Shown: positions 19,919 to 30,992 of the stretch, in pieces
Layout of the letters: every line of letters starts with the position of its first letter
How positions within the stretch are numbered: position 1 is the stretch's first letter
DNA from: Lepus europaeus
Taxonomy: Eukaryota > Chordata > Mammalia > Lagomorpha > Leporidae
Assembly: GCF_033115175.1 (NCBI RefSeq)
Contig: NC_084839.1
Coordinates: 39,231,501 to 39,295,500 of the forward strand
Direction of reading: 5' to 3'
Length of the DNA stretch: 64,000 nt
The notes under the pieces: model-generated
What the model saw: the letters and a program-made list of their open reading frames with translations, nothing else
The model's database searches: none
Told to the model about the DNA's origin: nothing
Made by a program: the position numbers and the translations under genes

Positions 19919-21682
19919 ACCCAAAACCCCAAATCCTTCCGTTCTCCCCACCCCCCAACCTGGCTCAGCCCCCTGGGCTACTGTCACAGCCACATGCTTC
20001 TCTCATTGATGGAGACAGAGGGGATCCCGGAGATCCGGCGGCTGGCAAGGGCCCGTCTCCCAGTTCCCCATGGCCCTCCTGGCTGTGTGCTGCCACTCTG
20101 GCCTGGGACAAGGCCGCTCCCTGGGGCCTCTCTTAGGAACCCCACCCTCAGATTTCAATCACTCCCCAAAGGCCACCCCCCTGACACCTTCACGGCAGGC
20201 ACTGGGATTCATGTTCGAACTTCGTCAGGGCGCAGGCTTTCAGAGCACGGTGCCCTCCGGCCTTGGCTTCTCACTGCTTCCTCCTAGCCATCTTTCAGCT
20301 GTTCCTTCTAAATCACACGTATTTGCTTTCTCCTCTGTGTATTGGCAAAGAGGACAGTGAGGAGTCTTGGGTGGCTCAGCAGGGGAAGCGATGACCCCTG
20401 GCTACCTGCCTGCCTGCTCACCTGCGGGCCACAAGACACCCACCGTGGAGAGGGAGGCGGGGGCAGAGAGCAGGTGTCCGTACACCGCCATACAGTCCCT
20501 GCCAGCACTGAAGCTACAAAATGAACCGGCTGCAATGCTTGGATTTTCCCAGCTGGGGGCGTCCATGCTCCGGGGAAGCCTGGCGGGCGAGGAGCCGGGC
20601 CCTCTTGTTGCAGTTCCCCGCCTTTCCTCACAAGTCCTGGACGCGATGGAGCTGCCCGCGGTAAAGCAGGTGCCCCGAGGCCTCCTCAGTCAGAACAGTC
20701 AGCCGTCCACGCTGGCCACGTGGGAACTCCGAGGAGCGTGGGAATTGGAGAGGAGAGTCCTGAGGATGATGCGTCTCCAGTGTTGGTGGAAGAAGCGACA
20801 GACATGGTCAGGGCGGCCCTAGAGAAAGAATACGAACGTAGAACGAGAGCCCTGGAGACAGAGGCGGTGCGGACCTCAAGGAGGCAAACTTGCTTTTGAA
20901 ATGATTGGCACCGTGCAGGACTGGGACGAGAGTGTGCCCTGCTTTCAAAGGGTTCGAGCAGACCCTGGAGCATGGTGGGAGAGAGTCTAGCATTGGCTGG
21001 GAGGTTGGTGAGGATTCTAAGATCGCTTAAGGTTGTAGTATTCTTAGTTAAGAAAGGGAGACTCTTGAAGCCACTGGTGCACACCCCAGGTGCCCACGTG
21101 GCCAGCGCTAAGTTGAGCCAAAGGCTGAGCCAGGAAGTCAGCTGGAATCCTATGATGTAGGCGGCAGGGGCTCGATGTCTTTAGTCACCACCTACCATCC
21201 CCCAGGAGCTGCAAGAGCAAGAAGCTGGAGCCCACGGTCCTCAAGATGGGGTGCAGGTATCTCACCGCTGGGGTTCGCGACTGGGTCTTCACCGCCGGGC
21301 AGAGTGCCTGCCCCACGGTTCTGTTTTTAGGAAGTGACGTTCTGCACAGCAGAGTTTGTTCTTCTCTCTCCAGTATCTGGTTCCCCTTTCTTCTGGTGCC
21401 ATGCTGTGCCACTCCAGACACAATGAACCACGCGGGCAGCCTGAGGCGGCATGGACATGCACCTGCCTGGCGGCCACGCTGTGCACTGGTTGGTTCAGAG
21501 ATGGGCATGTGACCTCGAATAAGCCAACCAGAGTGCATTGTATTTTTCTGTCTCCAAGTGTGTGGGAAGTGTCATGTTTTCTTTTTGTTTAGAAATATAA
21601 AAGATACGCAGATGTGTGATGGGGTCTGTCCTTGTGAACCCATGGTGAGTTGAAAATATCCCACATTGAAAATGCACTTAGA
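19919..21682. other. Unique GC-rich sequence, no gene recognised
   Basis: The longest repeat-free part of this half. Several overlapping frames exist. The stretch about 20740-20899 reads as an acidic, helix-like peptide ending in a stop, but it has no start, splice or family support (see findings). Confidence 0.4.
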
Positions 21683-21993
21683 GGCCAGTGCTGTGGTGCA
21701 GTGGGTTAACGCCCTGGCCTGAAGCGCTGGCATCCCATATGGGCGCCGGCCTGGGAAAGCAGTGGAAGATGGCCCAAGTCCTTGGGCCCCTGTACCCATG
21801 TGGGAGACCCGGAGGAGGCTCCTGGCTCCTGGCTTCTGATTGGTGCTGCTCCGGCCGTTGCGGCCAATAGGGCAGTAAACCAGCAGATGGAAGACCTCTC
21901 TCTCTCTCTCTCTCTCTCTCCCTCTCTCTGTCTGTCAAATAAATAAAATAAATCTTACAAAAAAAAAAAAAAAAGAAAGAAAGAAAGAAAATG
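21683..21993 (+). mobile_element. C-SINE with internal deletion
   Basis: Head 'aggccagtgctgtggtgcagt', then a jump from 'gggcgccgg' to 'cctgggaaagcagtgg' that removes the B box. The tail is an A run followed by GAAA repeats. Confidence 0.92.
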
Positions 21994-22026
21994 CAAAACC
22001 CAGGATCAAGTTGAAAGACCATGAGT

Positions 22027-22390
22027 GGGGCTGGTGCTGTGGCTCACTTGGCTAATCCTCTACCTGTGGTGCCGGCACCCTGGGTTCTAGTCCCGGTTGG
22101 GGCACCGGATTCTGTCCCGGTTGCCCCTCTTCCAGTCTAGCTCTCTGCTGTGGCCCGGGAGTGCAGTGGAGGATGGCCCAAGTGCTTGGGCCCTGCACCT
22201 CATGGGAGACCAGGAGGAAACACCTCGCTCCGGGCTTTGGATTGGTGCAGCACGCCGGCCATAGCGGCCATTTAAGGGGTGAACCAACAGAAGGAAGACC
22301 TGTCTCTCTGTCTCTCTCTCACTAACTCTGCCTGTCAAAAAAAAAAAAAAAAAAAAAAAAGAGGAAGAAAGAAAGAGAGAAAGAAAGAAA
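22027..22390 (+). mobile_element. C-SINE, poly(A)-tailed subfamily
   Basis: Head 'ggggctggtgctgtggctcac', 'ggctaatcctctacctgtgg', core 'agtggaggatggcccaagtg', and a tail with a long A run decaying into GAAA repeats. Both neighbouring copies have tails of this GAAA type. Confidence 0.94.
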
Positions 22391-22529
22391 TACCATGAGT
22401 GGGACCATCGTAAGCTGCGGGCTGGCTGTAACCCAGGGTTTTCGCAGCTCCCAGCAGCCGTCTCTCTGGCCTTGGTGAGGCCTGCTCATCCCATTCTATC
22501 GAGAGTTCCCAGGTTTTATATTGGTTGTC

Positions 22530-22605
22530 TCGTCACTAGGCTGTAACTTCCTCCCGTGTGAAGCCAGTATGGACACAACAACTATTTAATGAGTGGACGC
22601 ACAGG
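22530..22605 (+). mobile_element. L2-like 3' end fragment
   Basis: 'cactaggctgtaacttcctc' through 'actatttaatgagtgg' resembles the L2 3' terminus. Short and weak. Confidence 0.35.
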
Positions 22606-23312
22606 TAATAGAGAAGGAACAGGTGGAAACAAGCCTGAAGGGGAGTCCAGAGCCCGCGCCCAGCTGTGGCTGGTGTGCCTTGCAGGTTGAGGTGCCTGGT
22701 GTTTGGGAAGTTCTTCAGAGTTGTTCCAAGGTCTTGCCACTAAGGGCGTGCCATGCCTTGCCTCCGGTGGCTTACTGTGGCTGGGAGAGTAAGGCTGGCA
22801 CTGATGGCAAAGAAAGACCATGGCCTGCAAGTATTGGAGCTCCAGGCACCTGCAGGCTTGTGAGAGTGCAGATTCGTGGGCGACTCCGTGGGCCTCCTAT
22901 CCCCCAACCTGTAGTGTATTTACCAAGTCCTGGAGCTAGACTGCGAGGAGAGGGGTTCACCTGGAACACGCCCGGTTTCAGCACCAAGGTCTCAGGGTTC
23001 CTGGCCACTCTGTGTGTTTGTTACCCTAGGCTGCAGGGGCTCGGGGAGGCAGCTGGTGGCTGAAGCAGCTGCTCATGGTTCCCTGCTGAGGCTGAGATGG
23101 GAGGGCGTCTCCTCTTTCTTTGGCTCTGCTGGTGTCTGTCCTGTGGCCCTGAGCGGGCCTAGTTCTCCCGGGCACCCAGCCTGCGGCAGGAGGGAGAGGA
23201 AACCATGGGCTGAGCACCTGCCTGGGGCCAGCCGCTACTCTGTGACCTGTCTTACCTCATCTATTCCCCTTCATTAATCCCATTTTACAGGTAGGACATG
23301 GAAGCTCAGTAA
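22606..23312. other. Unique sequence ending in a MIR-like patch
   Basis: No exon recognised. 23235-23312 ('cattttacaggtaggacatgg' context) resembles MIR/L2 material. Confidence 0.4.
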
Positions 23313-23326
23313 AACTGTGCAATTGC

Positions 23327-23659
23327 GGCCGGTGCCGCGGCTCACTAGGCTAATCCTCTACCTGCGGCGCCGGCACCCCAGGGTTCTAGTCCCGGTTTGG
23401 GGTGCTGGATTCTGTCCCAGTTGTTCCTCTTCCAGTCCAGCTCTCTGCTGTGGCCCAGGAGTGCAGTGGAGGATGGCCCAGGTCCTTGGGCTCTGTACCC
23501 GCATGGGAGACCAGGAGAAGCATTTGGCTCCTGGCTTTGGATCGGCGCAGTGCGTCGGCTGTAGCAGCCATTTGGGGGGTGAACCAATGGAAAAGGAAGA
23601 CCTTTCTCTCTGTCTCTCTCACTGTCTAACTGCCTGTCAACACACACACACACACACAC
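23327..23659 (+). mobile_element. C-SINE with (CA)n tail and 14-bp target duplication
   Basis: Head 'ggccggtgccgcggctcact'. The body ends 'ctaactgcctgtcaa' and passes directly into a (CA)n run of about ten units. The word AACTGTGCAATTGC flanks it exactly at 23313-23326 and 23660-23673, so the CA repeat lies inside the insertion and has replaced the A tail. Confidence 0.96.
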
Positions 23660-23673
23660 AACTGTGCAATTGC

Positions 23674-24531
23674 CCAGATTCTGCAAGACAGAAGCAATGA
23701 GAGAAACAAAGTCTGCCCCCCTCATAAACCCAGGCGTTCTCTGAGGGCCGGGAGGTCAGCAACGTGGCCAGGACCTCAGGGTTGTCCTGGCACTACACCG
23801 AGAACCAGTAGAGGTTTTTTTGGGCCAGCTTCGAGTCGTGGCGCCTGGCTGCAAGTCGGAAGTCTACCACTCAGTGGCGCTGTGGCTCTGCCTTTGAGGG
23901 CTCTCAGTCCCGGAGCCCAGGGCCGGCCGGCCACAGAACCCTCCACATACAGGTACTTCCTTTGCAGCCTGGGGCCTAACGCAAAACACACCTGCAAAAG
24001 TGGCGCGTGCTCCTTCCTGGCAGGTGTGGGCGGGAGGGGGCTTAGGAATCAAGAAACACTTTTACTGCCTTACAGAATGTTTTGGCCAAGTGCGGTCTGG
24101 GCTGGAAGAACTGGGAGGCAGAGGAGAGCAGGGCCCCGGGTACCCCAGCAGAAGAGAGATGGCCTCGGGCGTCTGGCCGCTGCTTGCCTACTGGCCACCG
24201 ATGTCCTCCCCAGAACAGTCCCTTGTGGACTTGCCTGCACCTGCTGTTTGGGAAAATGACTCCAAGAGGGCTCAGGCCTTGAGAGCTGGCCCTGTAGCAC
24301 CTGTTCTGTATATGGGGGCTCAGTGATTGAAGAGTCTCATCCCACCGCGACCGCAGCAAGGCTTCGAGTCTCCTTCTCGCCTGCACCAGCTCCACGTGGA
24401 GACTTCTGAGGAGCTTCTCGGGGCGTTGGGACAGGGGCTGCTTAGGGGACAGACGTGGCCTCACAATCCCACTGTCCCCTACTCTCTGGGCTGAGGGCCC
24501 TGGCAGAAATCCCACCACCCCTTCCTCTTTT
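23674..24531. other. Unique GC-rich sequence, no gene recognised
   Basis: No repeat or exon recognised. Confidence 0.45.
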
Positions 24532-24760
24532 TTTTTTTTTTTAACTATTAAAACCTCATCCATCCATTGTTCATACAGAATCAATTAAAATATTTTATTT
24601 GACATAGATAAAAAATGTCACTTGAAAATTCTATAGGCAAAACATAGGTTCAAAGTTCAGAGTTCAAAGTAGGTGCCCTTTTTCTGTTACTGAATGGACA
24701 GCCCGACCACCGGGTGTTCCCCACAGAAAGGCAGCCTGGACACTGAGACGACTCATGGGG
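24532..24760 (-). other. Possible transcript 3' end or retroposed 3' UTR, minus strand
   Basis: On the minus strand an AT-rich segment carries AATAAA near 24597. It reaches a run of A residues (the T run at about 24528-24542) some 50 bases later. The poly(A) run is in the genome, so a processed retroposon is as likely as a real terminal exon. The AATAAA-to-A distance is long for a normal cleavage site. No coding frame upstream is recognisable. Confidence 0.3.
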
Positions 24761-26281
24761 ACGTGTGCTAAGAGCGTCCCCCTGCGCCTCTCGCACTGGG
24801 ACGTCTGGACACACGCAAACTTCAGCTTGTTAGTCCTGACTTCCCCGGGGTGAGCTCTCCTACGCCGGCAAAGCCTCTTTCTTCTCCACCCTCGAGGCGC
24901 TCACGCCCCCTCGCAGGTGTTGCCAAGGGTGATGTGCGTGGTGGGTGGAACCCACGGCCGGCGTGGCCACCTGAGGACTGGGCTCTCAGGCCTGTCTCGG
25001 AACCTCCTGGAGTCTCTCACCGACGGGAGACTGTCGTGGCAGGACAAGCAGGAGGAGAGGGGTCCGGGGGCCCCCAGGACAAGCAGGAGCTGTTCTCTGC
25101 TGGCAACCTGGACGCCCGTGTCCTCCAGGCCAAGGTGCGGAGCAGGAGGCGAGGGTGGGGACCGCGAGCAGTTGTGGGAGGCACTTGGGGAGTCCTGCCC
25201 GCCGTGCTGCAAAAGTCCAGGGCCTGGGGACCTGGGGCATAGACTGCGAACTGTGAGCAGGGCCCCGGGAGGGCCTGGGTGGGCGGATCCCGGCCATCGG
25301 GGCAGGTGTCCGAGGGAACCCCTGGCAGCCGGCTGCCCTTGCTGCGGCTTACAGCGTTTGGGACTCCCGAGGAGGCACTCGGTGTGTGCACGGGGTCTTC
25401 GGGGCGCTCCTGGGAATGCGTGGTACGACACCGCCGTGCACACTTTCACATTTTCTGCACCGCAAGGGACAGCTTTTCGCTCCATGCTTCTGTGACCCTT
25501 CGGACATGCGCTCATACGTGTCGGGCTCTGCGCCAACCGCAGGTCGCTGCCTGGCGCCTGTGTCCCAGCAGGGCGATGCACGGCCCCTCCTCCCTCAGCC
25601 CTCTCCCTGGTGTGTGCTGGGGGGCGGGGGGCCCTCTTGTGAGCGCCAAGGAGGAGGAGGAGACGCAGCTCTTGGCTGGAAGGCAGGACCTGAAGCCTTT
25701 AAGTGCCCCCATCGTGTGACCTCAGGCTGCATCCCGCCCTTTCTCAGGCATTAGTTTCCTTGTCCGATCTTGCTGCAGCCTGCACACCAGGTGGCTAAGG
25801 GAGCAGGTGAGGCTTAGCTCTGGGAAGGGAAAGGGAATTGTGCAGGCCCAAGAAGCCTGACGCAGCCTGGCGAAGGCGCTGAGAGGCTCGCGGTCCACCT
25901 GCTTGCTTCTCCTCGTGGGACCAGCAGGTGGCAGCATTGCCCTCTGCATGTGCTCATCTCCACCCTTCTCCCCAGGCCTCAGTTCTACCCAACATTCCCA
26001 ACTCCCTGGAGAGCTAGGGAGAGGCAAGTGCCCTGCGTGAAAAGACCTGGAAAGAATGAAAACCTTGTCCTTCCCCTCGAAAACACACAGAGCAAGCCGG
26101 GGGCAGCCCGGTGTGTGTGAGCCCAGGAGGGCCCGGTGAGCACCGGGGCTGCAGGGAGACCTTGTCCAGCACTGTCACCAGCAGGTCCCACACCTCCTGC
26201 AGGAGGCAGCTTGGGGCCTGGAGGCCAGAGTCATTGTCCTTAGTCGGAAGTGGGGCAGTGGTGCATCCAGGATTGCAACTA
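24761..26281. other. Unique GC-rich sequence, no gene recognised
   Basis: Frames up to about 226 codons occur on the minus strand (24901-25581) but overlap equally open frames on the other strand, as expected in CpG-rich DNA. 25690-25790 has weak MIR character. Confidence 0.45.
25919..25935 (+). promoter_or_regulatory. CTCF-like motif
   Basis: ACCAGCAGGTGGCAGCA matches the CTCF core CCASYAGRKGGCAG at all core positions. Plus orientation. Confidence 0.5.
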
Positions 26282-26537
26282 AAATTTAAAAAAATCTATT
26301 AGAGAGAGACTGACTCATGTGCTGATTCGCTCCCCAGAAATTCCAGCCTGGGGCCTGGCTAGACTGCAGTTGGGAGAACTCAATCCAGGTCTCCCGCATG
26401 GGTGGCAGGAACCCAATTACCTGGCCGGCACCGCCTCCCGGGGTCTGCCTTGGCAGGAAGCTGGAGTCGGGAGCTGTGGCGGGGATCTAACCCAGGCGGG
26501 CATCTTAACCCCTGGGCTGAATGCCCACTCCCAGGGT
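26282..26537 (-). mobile_element. Old C-repeat SINE, diverged subfamily
   Basis: 'gactcatgtgctgattcgct', 'gaactcaatccaggtctccc', 'gcaggaagctggagtcggg', and the reversed head 'ttaacccctgggctgaatgcc'. Confidence 0.75.
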
Positions 26538-27142
26538 TGAACGTGTGACTCCCCTGTAATCTCTCTGTGCGGAGCAGAAGTGGTTTCCTTCTATATTAGT
26601 CTATAACGAACCTGGCCTTTCCCCTGCCTCTGACCGTGTGATCAGTGAGAAAAACAGCGAAATGTTCGACTTAAGCATCATGACCTGACAGGCCGGCTGT
26701 GGTGCTAAGTGGGTTTAATTTCTCTCAGGTAAAAGTGCTCGGTTCTCAGGCCTCCCCCCCTCCCCCCCAGTTTCTCCCAGCCAGGTGGCGCTGGGGTGTG
26801 TGCGCCGACAAGGGCAGCTGTGGGGCCTCGGGCAGGAGGAAGGAATCTGGATCCCGGCTGTGGCGTCCTTGGGTTTCCTGGTGAGAGCCCTCAACCTCCA
26901 CAGCCACTGGATGTACCTGAAGCCGAGTCCGGGGAACGCATGGTCAACGGCCACAACGATGGCTCCACGTGCGTGAATTTTCAAATATCATCCCTGTGTG
27001 CTGGAAATGCTAGGATGGAACCCAAGGAGACAGAACAGCTAAAAGAGGGAGGCTTCATCCCCAAGCAGAATTCTCTGTCCTGCTGGTGTGGCACTGCGCT
27101 CTTCCCAGGAGCTCCACTGTGGGTGAGCAGCAGGTGCTGCCC
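26538..27142. other. Unique sequence, no gene recognised
   Basis: 26775-26795 holds a weaker CTCF-like word (GCCAGGTGGCGCTG). No exon recognised. Confidence 0.4.
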
Positions 27143-27408
27143 AGGGCTGGTGTTGCCGTGCGGTGGGTTAAGCTGCATCCCATAGCTCAATGCTGGCTGC
27201 TGTCCCAGCCGCCTTGCTTCTGATCCAGCTTCCTGCCTTCCTGCTAAGGCACCTGGGAAGGAGATGGCTCAAGTGCTTGGGTACCTGCCACCCAGGTGGA
27301 AGACCCAGATGGAGTGCCTGGCTCCTGGCTTTAACTTGGGCCAGCCCTGGAACAGCAGATGGAAGACATTTCTCTCTCTCTCCCTCTCTCTCAGAATAAA
27401 TAACGAGT
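27143..27408 (+). mobile_element. C-SINE, deleted and diverged
   Basis: 'ccagggctggtgttgccgtg' head, 'ggagatggctcaagtgcttgg', 'agcagatggaagacatttctc', and the tail 'cagaataaataac'. The B-box segment is damaged. Confidence 0.85.
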
Positions 27409-27936
27409 GATAAGACAGCCTGCCCAGGAGGGATCCTTTCTGAGCGGAAGGACTGGGCAGATTTCCTTGGCCCAAAGGAGGCGTTCCTAGGGCAAGAAGA
27501 AGGCTGTGATTGGTGGGGTATGGTCCTGGCTTCCTCATTTGCCTTCTCCTATTGGTGGAAAGATGATGCAGGAGCTTCAAGCCAATAGGGACCTGGGGAA
27601 AGGGGTAGGGTGATGGGTAGTATTCACTGCCTCCCCCCCTCCAGGGCTGGTGCAGGCAGCGGGGGAGGGGAAGGGGAGGCAGTGGAGAGGAGGGGGTGGG
27701 CAGTCCATGGTGTGAGTGCCCCTCCCTCACATAGCTCACCAGGACGGGGTCTCCCTAGACAGGGCTGAGGCTGATGGACACACTCAAGGGCACTCAGCGG
27801 TACAACTGGCTGGACACACCCGTGTGTGTTTGTGCGTGTGACCATGTGAGTACCTGTAGGACTCGTAGAGTCTTGGCTAATGTGATACGCACACAACAAA
27901 TTTCAGCTGTTCTTTTTATTAAAAAGTATATGTTTA
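27409..27936. other. Unique sequence around the CCAAT cluster
   Basis: Apart from the three CCAAT boxes, it contains a G-rich purine stretch (27655-27700). No exon recognised. Confidence 0.4.
27509..27586. promoter_or_regulatory. Cluster of three CCAAT (NF-Y) boxes
   Basis: ATTGG at 27509-27513 (in GTGATTGGTGG), ATTGG at 27551-27555 (in CCTATTGGTGG) and CCAAT at 27582-27586 (in AGCCAATAGG). The spacings of 42 and 31 bases are close to four and three helical turns, a phasing typical of NF-Y-bound promoters and enhancers. No TATA box or recognisable exon lies next to it. Confidence 0.45.
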
Positions 27937-28240
27937 GGGGCTGGCGCTGTGGTACAGTGGGCTAAGCCTCCACTTGTGGCACCGGCATCCCATATGGGTG
28001 CCAGTTTGTATCCTGGCTGCTTCTCTTCCAATCCAGCTCTCTGCTATGGCCTGGGAAAGCAGTAGAAGATGGCCCAAGTGCTTGGGCCCCTGCACCCATG
28101 TGGGAGACCTGGAAGAAGCTTCTGGCTCCTGGCTTCAGATCGGGCCAGCTCCAGTCACTGTGGCCATTTGGAGAGTGAACCAGCAGATAGGAGACATCCC
28201 CTCTGCCTCTCGATAAAATCTTTTTTTTTTTTTTAAAGTA
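27937..28240 (+). mobile_element. C-SINE (left arm of a tail-to-tail pair)
   Basis: Head 'ggggctggcgctgtggtacag', full body, tail 'ctctcgataaaatc' then a T run. The T run suggests the A tail was interrupted where the next, inverted copy joined. Confidence 0.94.
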
Positions 28241-28577
28241 TATATGTATTATTTTCATCTACTTGAAAGGCAGAGTGGTGGTGAGAGAAGGAGAGAGAGA
28301 GAGAGATTGATCGATCAATCGATCTTCCATCTACTGATTCGCTTCCCAAAGTCTCAGGACAGCCAGGGCTGGGCCAGGGTGATGCAGGAGCCAGGAACTC
28401 CATCTGGGTTTCCCGTGTGGGTGGCAGGGGCGCAAGTACTTGAGCCTTCACTGCTGCCTCCCAGGTGTGCATTGGCAGGAAGCCGGATGGGAAATGGAGC
28501 GGTCGTTTGAACCCAGGCACTCCGATATGGGGTGTGGGCATTCCAAGCGGCGTCTTAGCCGCTACAGCAAACGCCTA
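28241..28577 (-). mobile_element. C-SINE of the older subfamily (right arm of a tail-to-tail pair)
   Basis: Reversed tail, then a GA tract that passes into a palindromic GATTGATCGATCAATCGATC segment in place of the usual GAGAGATC. The body ends in 'cgtcttagccgctacagcaa', the reversed old-type head. Confidence 0.9.
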
Positions 28578-28639
28578 CCCCAGGTGTTATTATTCACCCC
28601 ACCTAACAGGTAGCCCTATGGAAGTATTCAGTGAACATT

Positions 28640-29135
28640 CCGGGGGCTGGCGCTTTGGGCTTACCTCCTGCACTAGGCCTTGACAGACCAGGCTAATCAT
28701 CAAAATGGACTCCCTCACGCTGAAGTCCCCTGTCATGGAGCTGAAGCTAGGCTGCAGATCTGACCTTCCACGAAGTCGCGAGTACACAGCTAACAGCCAC
28801 ATGTCCCACACAGGCTGGTTTCAGCTGGCTTGATCATTAAGTTCCCTCTCCCTTAATCCTTATAGAAAAGAAGTAACTTGGAGAAACCTGTTACTAACCA
28901 AGCAGGTATTTTCCTATTGTTCCATCTCCCTGTCCTCACCTTGCAAGGAAGGGCACTTTGCAATGACAGATCTGTCTTTTGCATTTTTGTTCTGCTTTCT
29001 TCAGCTGTTTTCTGAATATAAAACCAACCTCCTCTGCTGGGTTCACTGGATCATTGATTCTGTTTTATGGAATGAAGTGTAGCCTGACTCCAGAATGCAA
29101 TATAAAGCCAATTAAGGGCTTTATGTTGTAATTTT
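28640..29135 (+). mobile_element. Probable ERV1-type LTR, unclassified
   Basis: 'gaccaggctaatcatcaaaa', 'tggactccctcacgctgaag', 'aaggaagggcactttgcaat', 'ctgaatataaaaccaacctc' and 'ggttcactggatcattgatt' resemble the U3-R-U5 order of a class I LTR. Termini and target duplication are not clear. Confidence 0.4.
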
Positions 29136-29137
29136 GT

Positions 29138-29218
29138 CCTCGGACAGGGGTCAACTCAAGGTCACAAGGCTAGTAACTGGTAAACTTGGAGTTCAAGCCA
29201 AGGCCGTTGGCCTCCAAG
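29138..29218 (-). mobile_element. MIR-like fragment
   Basis: 'caactcaaggtcacaaggct' then 'agtaactggtaaacttggagt' is the reversed MIR core (AGGTCACANAGCTAGTAA...). Confidence 0.55.
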
Positions 29219-29834
29219 CTGGCGCAGTAGCCAGCAGCTGTTCTGCCATCTTGCTCGTGACACTGTGACATCCACGCGTGGGCTCTGTCACAGACCTGCA
29301 CGCAGGATTGAAGAAACTTCTGACTTACAAGGGTGTGGACGGCCACCTGCATGCTGGACCAGAGGCTCAGAACCTCCTGGAACTGGGTCTTGTCTTGGTG
29401 ATGGGCTTTCCCACGGCACCGATGGTGCGCCCTTCGTAGCAGTTCCTGGGCCCACAGCCTGAGCACTTTTGGGACATTTGAGGAGGAGGCCAGTCCTGTC
29501 TTCACCTCCGGTGGACAAATCAAGTGTTGGCTTGGTGTGAGGATCCGGGGGCCCCGGACTCTCCCTATGCCATCGTTGGCTGAGAGTGCCGCATGCCGCC
29601 TGGCCCGGGTGTGTCTTCATTCGCTGTGCGTCCTCGTCTCTGGCTCTTGTTCCTCCCCTTCTGCCCAGAGCCAGGTGTCCCCCAGCTGGGGGGGAGGGAT
29701 TTCAGCAAAAGGAGAGGGCACGGAGGCTCGGCCAAGCCTTGGCCTGCGGGCTCCTTGGTGTTCTGTGGCCCCCAGCTGAGTACACGCTGGGCCGGATGTG
29801 GGCTTGGATCTGGAGCCAGGCATGGGTGGGGCTG
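29219..29834. other. Unique GC-rich sequence, no gene recognised
   Basis: No repeat or exon recognised. Confidence 0.45.
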
Positions 29835-29847
29835 GGGAAGGAATTCT

Positions 29848-30153
29848 TTTTATTTATTTATTTTAATTTTTTTGACAGGCAGAGTTAGACAGAGAGAGAC
29901 AAAGGTCTTCCTTTTCCGTTGGTTCACCCCCCAAATGGCTGCTACTGCCAGTGCGCAGCGCCGATCTGAAGCCAGGAGCCAGGAGCTTCCTTCTGGTCTC
30001 CCATGCAGGTGCAGGGCCCAAAGACTTGGGCCATCCTCCACTGCCTTCCCGGGCCACAGCAGAGAGCTGGACTGGAAGAGGGGCAACCGGGACAGAACTG
30101 GCGCCCCAACCAGGACTAGAACTCGGGGTGCTGGCGCTGCAGGCGGAGGATTA
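29848..30153 (-). mobile_element. C-SINE, 5'-truncated, 13-bp target duplication
   Basis: Reversed tail 'tttttatttatttattttaa' and full 3' body, ending at 'aggcggaggatta' so that about 25 bases of the head are missing. GGGAAGGAATTCT flanks it exactly at 29835-29847 and 30154-30166. The truncation therefore happened during insertion, as in LINE-driven target-primed reverse transcription. Confidence 0.96.
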
Positions 30154-30166
30154 GGGAAGGAATTCT

Positions 30167-30992
30167 GATCCCAGGCTGTGCTGGGGACTTTGAGGTTCTC
30201 TGACCCAGTTCCCCCCATCTTACAGTGCAGAAAACCAAGTCTCTGCACTGGGGGCGGGGGGCAGGTAGGCCTGCGATCCCACTCCCACTCTGAGCCCAGT
30301 GTTCCCTGTCACAGAATGGGCTCCGTGGGGGGACAACACAGCTTCCTAAATGCACAAGTTAGGGAAATTGAGGACCAGCCCGAAACACAGACATCCAAAG
30401 TCAGTTCCCTCCTCGGTGTGGCTCACTAAGTCTTAATCCAGACCCAAGGAGACGTTCTAAAAAGAACGTTGGCTGTGGCTTAGCTGAAACACCGTAGGCA
30501 CCTGTGCTCCAGCCAGGCCTAGCCCCGGGGCCACACGAAGACTCCCGGCTGCCAGCACCAGGCCTTGGCTGCAGGTCTGGTGTTCTCCAGCACCAGCCGG
30601 GCTGCGGGATGGCTCTGGGCATGGGTCCACCCTTGCCGTGTCCCCTAACCAGGTCCTAGGCCGGCCCAGGCCGTCAGACATGGCTGGGGCGGGGGGGGCG
30701 GGGCTGGCTCTGCAGACCGGACCACTGGGCTTCTCGTCCCCCAGCCTGGCCCCATGCCCCTCACTGGCCTTTTCAGGTTGCCTATGCGTTCCGTCTGGCC
30801 CCGCAAATCCCCTACATCTCTCTGGTTACTGCAGTCCTCTGGCCTCTGTCTTGGTCAGATTCCTCCTCTATGAATTCCAGTGATATCCCTACCCGGAGAA
30901 GAGCCTCCGTGGAGGCCCAGACACCTAGGTCTGCGCATTAAATATTTCACTTACAAAGCAAGCTGTGTCTTTCTTTCTTTCTTTCTCTTTCA
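30167..30992. other. Unique GC-rich sequence, no gene recognised
   Basis: Contains a GGGGCGGGGGGGGCGGGG run (about 30690-30707) with G-quadruplex potential. No exon recognised. Confidence 0.45.

Noticed and set aside
24901-25581. 226-codon minus-strand frame upstream of the possible 3' end at 24532
   Set aside because: Tempting as a terminal exon, but the peptide matches nothing I know, the composition is that of accidental frames, and the 3' end itself may be a retroposon.
28640-29135. Possible protein-coding exon around 'atggactccctcacg'
   Set aside because: The ATG context sits inside what looks like an LTR, and the frame closes quickly.
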